A program made the position numbers and the translations under genes. This document shows, piece after piece, positions 22,305 to 32,900 of a DNA stretch of 64,000 nt. Below the pieces are notes generated by a model. The model saw only the letters and a list, made by a program, of their open reading frames with translations, made no database searches and had not been told where the DNA came from. Positions within the stretch are counted from its first letter, which is position 1. Each line of letters begins with the position of its first letter. The stretch lies in the NCBI GenBank assembly GCA_022457065.1, contig JAJGBQ010000007.1:992001-1056000 (forward strand). Direction: 5' to 3'. This stretch comes from Curvularia sp. ZM96. Taxonomy: Eukaryota > Ascomycota > Dothideomycetes > Pleosporales > Pleosporaceae.

Positions 22305-22775
22305 TTTACACATTGATTTAAGACGAGAACTGCGGGATGAAATAGACATGGGGTCTCGCCATGATGAAAATGGCTGCATTAGAAATGACAAAGATTCCAC
22401 TTCCAACCAGTTTCCAGTCTCCTATTTTATCCTTGCTATCCATACATCTGGAGTTAGATCCTAGGACCAGCGTGACGGCGAGGTGGGGCGGGGTAAGCTC
22501 TGTTTCTTCCGGTCCAGGAGCGCGACATTACAACTGCCGTGTCGTGTACCTGAATGGACCCCGGTCTTGGCCCGTGCGGCATGACATCGGACATGTTGGT
22601 AGCGGCAGCGGCATATACGTACTCACACCATTGCATCGTGTTTAGCCATGTGATCCAACCTCTCCGATTCTCTTATCTTTACCTTCTTTCCTGTATCATC
22701 TGTTCTGTTTCTTTCCTTTTTTCCGAATTTCTATCACGTCTCACATCCAACCTGCCCCTTGCGACTACAAACAAC
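22305..22775. other. Intergenic
   Basis: The aminotransferase 3' region and the promoter of the F-box gene. The last 100 bases are CT-rich leader. Nothing else recognised. Confidence 0.4.
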
Positions 22776-23261
22776 ATGAGTTCCTCACGAATCGAAACTC
22801 TGCCTGATGAACTCCTTGATCTTATCATGCAACATGTTCCCGATCGCGGTACACTCCACGCTCTCTGTCTAGTATCCAAGGACATCAACCGCGTCGCTAC
22901 TGCGCGACTCTATGCGAACATTGAGCTTGAGAAGGACGACTTCAAGCATCTCCGCCCACTAGCGCTCTTGTTCTGGACTTCACCACCACACCGCGAGGCT
23001 GTGCGTTCTCTATGCGTGCGGCATGCGTACGGCGGGAATCTTGATCCTTGGCCAAAGCACCCGGAGCTGGATGCTATTATCAGGAAGAACCTTGAGTTGT
23101 ATGTGAGACTTGGCGATAGGGAGCAGTGGTTCAATGAGGTTAGGGATGGTGCTGATTCGACGCGCATTGCGAGTTTGCTGTTGAGAAGCTTGCCGCATGT
23201 CATGACGATGCAGCTGCCGGGCTTTGAATTGGTGGACCCGGCGGCGAGAAGGATGGTTTGA
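22776..23261 (+). CDS. F-box protein, short and possibly truncated
   Basis: A single-exon frame of 161 aa. Residues 6-45 form an F-box (IETLPDELLDLIMQHVPD, then LHALCLVSKDINRVATARLY), the Skp1-binding module of SCF ubiquitin ligases. The rest (HLRPLALLFWTSPPHREAVRSL and onward) resembles the beginning of the leucine-rich region of longer fungal F-box proteins. The frame ends in a TGA just after a run of basic residues. In another frame the next bases read as a leucine-rich continuation (DGLKDLRA) for only a few codons before a stop. Related proteins are often 400-600 aa, so this may be a degenerate copy or a genuinely short paralogue. Confidence 0.65.
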   Translation: MSSSRIETLPDELLDLIMQHVPDRGTLHALCLVSKDINRVATARLYANIELEKDDFKHLRPLALLFWTSPPHREAVRSLCVRHAYGGNLDPWPKHPELDAIIRKNLELYVRLGDREQWFNEVRDGADSTRIASLLLRSLPHVMTMQLPGFELVDPAARRMV

Positions 23262-23543
23262 AGGATCTGCGCGCTGCTTCTTAGGATAGAAACATATGTC
23301 CTCGATCATTACGATGTTTTTGTTCGCACCACGTACGACAAAAGCGGATCTGTCACTTGATAGTTTGACTGTTCTTCTGTACATCACTCTCTACTGCTTG
23401 TACCGTATATGTTCTAATAAACCTGTTATAGTGGGTATAATGAAAAAAAAAGAAAGGGAAAGGGAAAAACCACCCGTATTACTAAACCAAGAATCGCAAG
23501 AACGAACCTTTGCCCCATCGTATAGTCAAGCCGCCCCACCATA

Positions 23544-26500
23544 TCAACGATACCTCACCGGCCTATGCGTATTGAAAACGAACCCAAACGGCACCCAAAC
23601 AAACGCAAAAAGCGCAATCGTCGTTACCGTCGGAACGGAAGCATTCTGCCAGTCTCCTGGGGACCTTGTCAACCAATAGATCCAAAAGCCAAAACTCGAC
23701 AGTAGCGGAATGAGGTGGTACACGCAAAGCATCCAGAATGAAAGTGTGTACTCTGCCTCAATGCCCCACGCAGTGTCTCTCAGAATTTGTTTGCATTGCA
23801 CGGGAAATTCGCTCTTCTTCTTGGGTATGCAGGTTATCTTGTCGCAGAGAGGCGGGAGTTGGAAACAGTCGTGTAGCCATGGTCCCAAGAGGGACCATTT
23901 GCAGTCGTCCTCGCAGGATTGTAGGCATACGGCGAATAAATCTGGTTGAATCAGTGGTATTTTTCCCTGTGGAGGCTTGGGGTTGTAGTCATAGTCGTCT
24001 GCGAATCCGTTGGGATCTGGTAGTCCCTCGCCGAACGAAAAGATGCGATTGACGTTGAGCTTTTCGAACTGGGTATGGTTAATTCTGTGGCAGTGAATTG
24101 TGTTCGGAGGGAAACCTACTTTGACAAAATTACAATATTGAAATCGGAAGGGGGATAGCAGTCGCTGAAGAGACCACCGGTGCTTCTTGTATCGGCTGTT
24201 CAGTTCTTGGAAGAAGCGCTGGTCGTTCATTTGGTTGCAGATTTCGATTTGTTCAATTTCTAGAGATCGTCGCATACCTTGAACTCCGAAGATGACTCGT
24301 GTAGGCGCCTTTGGAACATTGAGGGCCGGAACAGTTGGGGTACGTCTTTGTGTCTGGAGATTGTTTCCTGCTCCATTGTTGCTGTTGCTGTTTGATGGCA
24401 CACCAGATGCGTTTGATCCGCGCGTATTTAGCGTTGTTGTGGAGGACGAGGCTCCAGATGTGTTGTTGGGCGATGGCGTGTAAGCCATAGCTGCTTTTGA
24501 AGAGGTGCTTCCAGACACGGCACTTCGTTGCCTGTTGCTTTGCAAAGATCTCACGGCCGTCCAGAAGATATCCTTTAGCACCATAAACCATTCAGCTGAA
24601 TGTCGCGCTACACAGCAATGACAGTTTGGTGGATGGCCGACAGCTAAGTCTAGAATGCCGCATAGGTTTTCGGCTTGTTCCGGAGTTATCTTCGTGTACA
24701 ATTTTCTCTTACTCAACTGTTGAAATTAGCATGTCATGAGTAGCTGATTTGAATTTGCCACACGCACTTTCCACTCGAGATGTTGCTCTCCGACGCCCAG
24801 GTCTGGAACTCGTGGTGCCAAGGGCCACCAGTCCCATCTATATCCGGTGTATGACTCTAGAAATGCTTTTGCATTATTGACCCAACTTGTGTTACTGTTT
24901 GCAATAAGCTGCAACGAGGTTTTTGGCGTGGTCTCAACTATTTGGCGGAGATGATGTGGCAACATCAAAAGTCGGATATCGAGCATGAGGTTACGAAACG
25001 CTAAGCCCTGTTGCAGAAATCTTTCTGCTTCATCGATGTTTGCAAATTCATCGTCAGTATCAACCTCCGATTCAGTATCGAACCCGCTATCGCTGCCACT
25101 GTCCTCCACTCGAAAATCATTAATGAGTGGTTCTTGGTTAGCCACAGCTGGTTTTTCGTAGTCCGTACCCTGCATTCTTCTCAACCAATCCTCTAGATAT
25201 TGCTTTTCGGCCGGTTGCGCCGCAACCTTTTCCAGCGACGGCTGTTCACTTTCCTCATCCAATTCCAGCTGATCTGCAATTCCTTCGGCTATGATTTCTC
25301 TGTTTCGTCGGGATCGAAGGACTCGAGTGACAGCTTTTTCTGTTTCTCTTTCTGCCTCCTTCAGGAGCCTCTTGTAGTATGATTTCAGAATCCTTCTGTA
25401 GTTTGGAATGAACCGCCTTCTCTCAATTTTCCGAAGAGTCATTTCGTGTAGTAAACACAGATCCTCCAGCTGCGCAAAGAACGTTGCAAGATGCTTGACA
25501 GCAAAAAGCTCTGCTGTTGATCTTGTCATCGATATCTTTGAACCGATGCTTTCATTGTCTGATTGTATGGACCGAATGTCATCTGGGTTTGTTTCCTCAT
25601 TGCAATAGCCAAGCACTTGGTTTGTTGATTGGTTCTCCGCTAAATAATCGCGCTGAATTGCTGGATCCGGTATCGATGGAGACATTAAACTGTCTGCCTG
25701 CCTCTGTGAGGCATAACCAGAGTCACTCGGTGCGATGCTCGATCCGGCAGCTGCTTTAGTAAACGCGAGGATGAAATCAACAATCGACCTGTGCCCATAT
25801 TCTCTAGCTGCCTCTATCGCACTTTCAAAAATACCTCCTTGCGCGCTAACATCGGCACCATTGTTGAGCAGTATCTTGACTACATGTAAGTGACCTCTTT
25901 GGGCAGCTGCTTGTAGTGCGCTGCCGTAGCGTCCGCTTCGTTCGTTAACATCAGCGCCTTCCTGAAGCAACAGCGTCGTTATGGTACTTAATCCCAACCG
26001 TGCTGCGTAGTAAAGGGGTGCTGCTATCCCGCCTGGGCTACTTTCCAAGGCTGGGCCAGTGAGTTGACCCTCGGGGTCATATAAGCTGATCCAAGTAGGA
26101 AAGATCGCATTCTCTCTTGAGAAGATACGCATCGCTAGCGGAATCAAATCCTCTTTAGTATCTCCTGCCATCTCAAAGTGCCAGGTCCAGTGACTTGCTG
26201 CGTAAGCTGCAAGTGGAGATATCTTAAGAGTCCCATCTGCAAGTGGTTGCTGGAGCTGCAGCAGATACTGTAAACAGTCCTTTGCTATTGTTTTATGGCA
26301 ATCTTCTTCTTCGAGACTGTACTGATACGCTGGTCCCTGCTTGATCCTGTCGGAAAAAAGATACTGCCGGATAGAACAGTGTTCCAGAAAACGGTAAGAA
26401 CGCTCTCGCAGAGTCAGGTTATCCTGCTGGTCGAAGATCAAAATTCCCAGTTGCACTAAAGCATAGTTGATAGAAGCGCGGATCAGGACCGTTGAATCAT

Positions 26501-28590
26501 CAACATTGGGATATTCTCCTAGGTCAAGAGCAATGATTTCTCCCATATCGTTCGTTATTAGCGGCTGCACCGAAAATGCCAGCCACTTTAGTATCCGCTG
26601 AAGATGAGGGGCAATTCCCTGAGTTGTTAAGTGTAGTATATGATCGTACTGATTGTCAGTATTTTGCACCAAGGTGGCAAGTGACTCATGCAGCTCCGCT
26701 CGGGTCAAACACATGCCCAGCACTGTGAGCTGGAACTCCGCCTTATAAACCCTAAGCTGTTGTCAACATTAATTCCGCCAAACATGATACAAGCTAATAA
26801 ACTAACCTCCCATCGGCTACATAAGCTAGTGAAGTTTGGATCTCTTGCATGAGAGCAATGTCGTCTTTCCATTTTGCCAAGCGCTCGTCATGACATAGCC
26901 TTTGAAGGTCTAGCTTTATGTCCTCAGTAGATACAACTTCTCTCGCGTTGAAATAACGTCCCAGGGGCTTGAAAAACTCTAGGTCTTTCCGACTGGTCAC
27001 AAGGATGTGCATATTATCAAATCGCCAGTCCATGATTTGTTGAAGTGCGATCAGTAATACTTCCCGGCGCTTTGGGCATCCGTCGAGAGCGTCGAGAACA
27101 ATGTAGATTCGGGTAAAATATGACATTAAGTGCTTCAGAATCTCCAGGAGCACACCGACTGACCGTCGTGAGGCTGCTAATTCGGGTTGGTGAGCTGTAA
27201 AAGACGCCTCAACATCATCGGGGATTGTGCTCAAGTTTTGCAGAAGTTGGTGGAGCAACGCGCGAAGCATTGGTCTTGCATCCCGTTTTTGATCATCATA
27301 AGTGTCGAAGTAGAAATATGCCGTCACCATGTTCGCGTTCTTATGGCAGTGCTGCTTCAAATCTTCAATAACGGTGGAGCTCAAGATGGTTTTTCCAGAT
27401 CCTTCAGTCCCTCGAATCCACAATCGTGATGAACCCACACGGTCTCTCCATCCTTTGTATTCTGCACTATCCAGAAACCATAGTCCAGTGCCAGGTGCTC
27501 GCAGCTTGCGCGCTTTTCGGTAGTTCGTGGAAGGGTCAGGTGCCGAAAGCCAGCGGTATATCTTACCACGCCGCTTTTTGTCCTGTATCACGTTCTGCAG
27601 TTGCTTCCATGCACGGTCCTTGTCCTCATCGAATAATGTGACTTTTGAACATCCGAACTTGCCATACTTGCAATATACACTGTTTCTTTTGCAGATTCTT
27701 TTGCGATGCGACGATAGGGTCAAGACCTCAAGGTCTGAGGAGGATAAATCGTTGAACAGAGACAAATCATCCACTGACGAAGTCTTGCTGGGCAACCCTA
27801 TGGCTTCTTGTATAACATTCAGGAGCGATATCCTATCCCCTAGTCGTGTTCCGTCTTTAGAGAAGAATTTGACAGATGGAGGTACCACGAGGTCCAGAAA
27901 CGTCCAGCATTGAGTAAACCATATAGATTTCTTGAAGGTCGACTCACCGTCACCCTCTAAGGACCTATTAAGGACGTCTGGGAGGAGTACATAGCACGTT
28001 TGAGCGTTCTCAAGCCGTTTAAGCCTAGCGTTGATACAATCGTATACCTCCGAGCCATTCGCACGGTTGACGCAGCAAGTCTCGATCCAAAAGTAGTTTG
28101 GACCACCGTGTTCCGTCTGTTTTGCGCAAAAACGAATCTTTTCCCAGCCAGTCCCCTTGATGGTGTGAATGTTTTGTTGACGATCAAGACTCTTCAGATC
28201 ACGATAAACCACATCCCCGTCCTCCGATGCGGACGAGAGGACTGCGTACGGAGGCATGTCATCGCGAGAAGTGTCGAACTCTTCCAGTGTGAATTTTCCA
28301 TCACGTGTGATATGTAGCAGTCTCCTGGGCTGGTAGGAACGGTTGAATTGGCAGGCGGAATCCTTTTGTTCCTCTCCCAACTCATCGAGCGTCCTATCAG
28401 CCTCCATATCTGTGCTATCGCCTCTCCAATCATGGCTGAACGCTTCAAAGCTTTCGTCGACGAGTCGGTTCAGGCCCTCGCTCTCAGAACGTAGTGTCTG
28501 CCCAAGTCCGTTATCAGTTTTAGGGTAGTCATCTAGCGGATTATTTTGGTAGCCGTCGTCTTCGTCGTACTGGCTGCCAGCCAGATCCAT
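23544..28590 (-). CDS. NLR-type protein: HET - NACHT - ankyrin with C-terminal membrane segments
   Basis: Three exons, 28590-26807, 26751-24768 and 24716-23544, with introns of 55 and 51 nt that join all three long frames in phase, giving 1646 aa. Residues about 114-270 are a diverged HET domain (PYAVLSS, GWEKIRFCAKQ, NYFWIETCCVN, AQTCYVLLPDV, WFTQCWTF), the domain that drives cell death in heterokaryon incompatibility. The linker YRWLSAPDPSTNYRKA leads into a NACHT NTPase with Walker A GTEGSGKT (394-401), Walker B IYIVLDALDG (495-504) and the ILVTSR sensor (529-534). Three ankyrin repeats lie at about 839-924. The C-terminal exon has an Asn/Ser/Thr-rich linker, a cysteine-rich stretch and two hydrophobic helices (about 1579-1606 and 1617-1637). 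It is read as a STAND-class immune or allorecognition receptor. Confidence 0.9.
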
Positions 28591-29963
28591 TGTCGTACAA
28601 GGCTGATCAGTGTTGTGACTGAGATCTTAGGCGTCTACAGTGTCGAGCTCTGAATAGGGAATATGTTTCTAGAATTTGAAAGCAAATTGAAAGAGACGAT
28701 AGTGAACGATGGATTCGTTCGTGTAAATTGTATAGGCTGATGTGTGAGGGCAAAGGACGAGTGCAGTTGTTGGGGCAGGCTGAATTCAACAGCCGGCGTA
28801 GCGGGTGCAGCCGCCTGCTGCGGGGTGCGAGGCTGGCCAAACAAGGCTGAAGGTGTACAATCGCGATTGGCGGCCTCCCAGAGCGCGAGAGGAACGTTTC
28901 GCCTCACCTAGGTACAATTTTCCTAAGCTGTAGCCTGCTGTAAGCGCCTATTGGAATCTTTGTACAGCTTACTTCCTCTGTTGTAGGCTTGAGGCACAGC
29001 GCAGCGACGACAACCTCCGCGTAAACTGTCCTTGAAAGTAATCGGAAATCATCAATGATATGGTCGTGTTTTGGGATCGCGAGATTGGAAGAGAGTCACA
29101 TGATGGGCGGCGGACCCAGGGTTGGAAACGGCGATTTAGTACTTAGACAGCCTATAGAAAGATACAAGATATATTTAAGATTAGCACCATTCAGTTTTGG
29201 TTAACAAGATGATGCGGTAATGCAATTATAGTAGAGAGATTATCACATGATCGCAACATGTCAAGCGTTTAACATAGTATAGGATAGCTAAGATTATGTA
29301 ATTATTGTATGCGACCTAATTCGTAATAGTCGAATAGAGGACTTACTAACAATGTTGCTAATGGTTCATTTACAGGAATACGATTGTGTGTATGTGTCAA
29401 GTTAAGACGCTATTGGTTTGAAGTACTTCTTAACTTCTTCGAGACAGGTATCTTTCGCCACACGGGGGGGGAGGGTTGGGGGGGTTGATTGGCGATCGGT
29501 GGTGGCGACGCCAGTTAGTAGCCTGGCGTTCCCAACCATTACACGAGGGGTTGTTCACCACTTCTAGCTGCAGCATTATCAGCCGTATTGTGTCAGCTCT
29601 ATGATTTGGCTGCCGCGGCGCTGCTGGCACTTCAGCTATCGCCATGCCCGTAAGACGCTTTGACCCAAAATCATACTAAAGATGTAAGAAATCTAGACCC
29701 TCAGCTCCCTTCCCTCGCATAAACTGATTGGCTGACTAGTTGCATGCAGCGCTTAGTACGTAACACCACTAGCCAAACTATATACTCAGCTGAATCGAAA
29801 TCTAGACTTTAATCAGAACGCGATACTTCACGACGAGGCAACGAAAATCCGGCTCCGCACCGGAGAAGGCCTCATTTCAATAAATCTAGGTTAAATCGTA
29901 CATAGTAAGAGCAGTTTGGCGCCACCTGCCACAGGACGGACGCTTCCACACTCTCTGTTCGCT
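28591..29963. promoter_or_regulatory. Shared intergenic region of the head-to-head NLR genes
   Basis: These 1.37 kb lie between the two NLR start codons and must hold both promoters. About 29100-29420 is markedly AT-rich with many TA steps. A guanine-run cluster lies at 29464-29485. There is no open frame with protein features. The region just upstream of the HET-NACHT gene (28780-28900) is GC-rich. Confidence 0.45.
29464..29485 (+). other. Guanine-run cluster (G-quadruplex potential)
   Basis: An eight-G run, a GGG run and a seven-G run occur within 22 bases, separated only by A and TT. This meets the simple rule for an intramolecular G-quadruplex. It sits in the intergenic space between the two NLR genes. 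Confidence 0.6.
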
Positions 29964-32900
29964 ATGGATACTCAGTGCCCTACCGTACCGTCAGAATTCA
30001 AGAGGAGGGACCTCTGGATGGAAGCAACTCAAAGGCTAAATGAAGAGGAAAGGAAGATTCTTGAAACTCAAGATCTTGGAGGAGCTGATTTGGCTCAAGC
30101 CGCACTCGAAGCAACCAAAACGCAGAAAAGGATTTGTAAAGGGAAACAGTGGTCGTTCTCCTTCAAAGGCAAGCAAATCTTTGTACGAGATATCTTGGAG
30201 AGCATCATATCATGGATCGAGAAGTTCAAGGGAATCGTGGATTTTGCCGTCTCTATGGATGTTTCTGGCCATGCAGCTCTTCCATGGTCGTGCGTCAAGT
30301 TTTGCTTAGAGGTGAACACATGTCCCCATTGCTTTCTGCTGGAGCGCGCGGCTAATTGGGCCTCAGATGGCTGGAAAGGACGTTCAGAAATACGGCAGTA
30401 TGTTGATCGGCATCGAGGTTGTGACCAAAGAGATCAAATTTTACACGCTGTTTGAGGCGATCTACTTGACGAAACCATTACAGTCTGCCAATCAACTAGC
30501 AGACACGCTTGTGGAAACATACGAGAACCTTTTGAGATTTCTGGCCAAAGCGTGCAGATATTGGAGCACAGGTACTCTTGGTATAAGTCACCTTGTTTCC
30601 CAATTTTGCTCCACTGCTAATGCCAGGAGCAGCCCGGGTAATTAAGGCCCCGTTTGGCGAAGATGGTGTGGGCGATTTGACAAATAGCGTGGAAGAATTT
30701 CGGAGCCTTATCGAACGGAACGCCCACTTGATGGACAAAGAGATTTCCGATCAGGAACGGCGAGATATCGCCCAAGGTGAAACCTTCGCAATGTTCTTTC
30801 GTGCAACGACTGCTGACATAACTATGATGTAGCCATCAAAACTTGGAATGAACCATTGGAGTCTATCTGTACGCAGGTATCCGAGACCAACAATCTCGTA
30901 AAGGAAATTCATTCCGGTAGGCTTCCGTATTCAATCCTTGGACGGAACGTTACTTGCTTACGTTTACCTTAACAGTAGTCGTGAAGCATTCAGCACCAGA
31001 AGATCCCCTGATTACTATTCGGAGCTCATTGAAACTCCCTCATAAACTCGAGATCGATAAAAAATATAGGGAGAATCTCGAAAAGATTTGCAAAGGAACG
31101 GCAACTTGGATCCTCGAGCGACCAGAGTTCCAGAGCTGGAGCCGCGGTAAAGAACCAGTGCTCACCATTCGAGGAAGCCCAGGCTGTGGAAAGTCCTTTC
31201 TGTCGACCATGGTAGTAAAGCATATTCTTGGAAATAAGGACAAGCACATACCAGTCGGGTACTATTACTTTCGCGGTGATGATGAGTCCAAACAATCCGT
31301 CAATAATGCGCTATGCGCTATGATTTATCAGATTGCTGATCAGAATGTACAATTTGCGGAGTGCGCGGCTCGAACCTGTTTGAAACTGCAGAATTCACTG
31401 GCGGCGACACTTAGCTCCACCTGGTACGACTTTTTCCATGAGAATTTCAATTCCGATTCCGGAGTTCAGACCTATCTCGTCTTTGATGGCATCGACGAAG
31501 CAGCAGAAGAGGATATGGAAGAACTGGTCAAGCGATTGAATGACTATTTCGCCTCTTATGCGAACATCAGGGTCCTTTTAGTCGGCCGCCCGGAGACGGA
31601 AGCCATTACTTCTCCTCTGGATTGTTTCTCTGCGGGAAACATTGACGTTTCGAGCACCCTCAATTCTCATGACATCTCCCTCTTTGTTGATCACAGCTAC
31701 AAAGTGTACCTCTCCCATCACAAAGTTAAAGGCTTGCGCAAGACCGTTACCAATTCGCTGCGGGAAAAAGCGAATGGGATGTTTCTTTGGGTGGATCTCG
31801 TGTGTCAAGAGTTGGCCAAGATCAAGATGGTCACTATCCTGAAGCAACGTTTAGACAGCATGCCCACCAAACTCTCTGAGCTCTACGAGAGTATCTTTAA
31901 ACGAATGGCGAAAATGGTTCCAAACCCGAAACATGCAGCGCAGCTGCGAGAGCTTTTCTGTTGTCTGTCTCAATCCACGGAACCACCGAGCGTTTTTGTT
32001 CTAAATCAAGTCATTCGATATGCCACCGACGATCCGGAGTTTGACGTGGAATCAATCATCGAGAAGTATTGCGCGTCCCTTCTCGTTTGTGAGGAGACAG
32101 GCAGGCTGCTGTTCCAGACAAAGATCAACTCGGAAACTCAGCAAAAGCGCAACCGCAGCTCGGCTGAAAGCGTCTATGATAGCGAAGAGAACGCTAGCGA
32201 GGCAGAAGACGAATCGGATGAGGAGTTTCCAGATGAGGACGCAGCCAATCGAGAATTGGAAACTCGAGAGAGAGAAACCAAGGTGAAAGTTCGCCACGCA
32301 TCAATAAGCGATTTTCTTAATAGTAAGGAGATGAAGACATCCCCCATCTTGTTGAATCGTGTGGACGCCGCTTTCCATGCGGTCGAACTCAGTTTAAGAA
32401 TCATTTGCGAAGGTGATTCTTCTCAGCTTACAACGTCAGAGAGTCTCTGGCTGTATGCCATGACCAACATCTTCGACCAGCTGCGCAACCTCGATGAAGG
32501 AGCTGTCTCTTCACAACAAACAGAGTATCTCATCGAAAAGTTGTGGCAATTGTTCAACTCAGAACAGCTTGCCCAGCTCATTTCACAACACCACTCCACA
32601 CAAACGGGTTACCCTCTGCACGAGAGCTTTGATTTTGGATTCAACGTCGATTTGGAAAATACCAACCGCCAAGCCGTGCTTAAATGGATCAAGAAAGCCA
32701 ACGACTCTGATATTCACATGAAGCCGGCAACGCGCCAATGGGTCGAGAACATCATCCAAAAGCCATTGCAGCTACTTGCGCCTTTGACGAAGATATGCAT
32801 CCATGAGTGGTTGTGCAGCGATGAAACGCCCTTGCTATTGTATTGGAGGTTTCGTTTCGCCTGGCTTTGCCTTGTGTCCGTAAGTTAGCAAGAGATGTCA

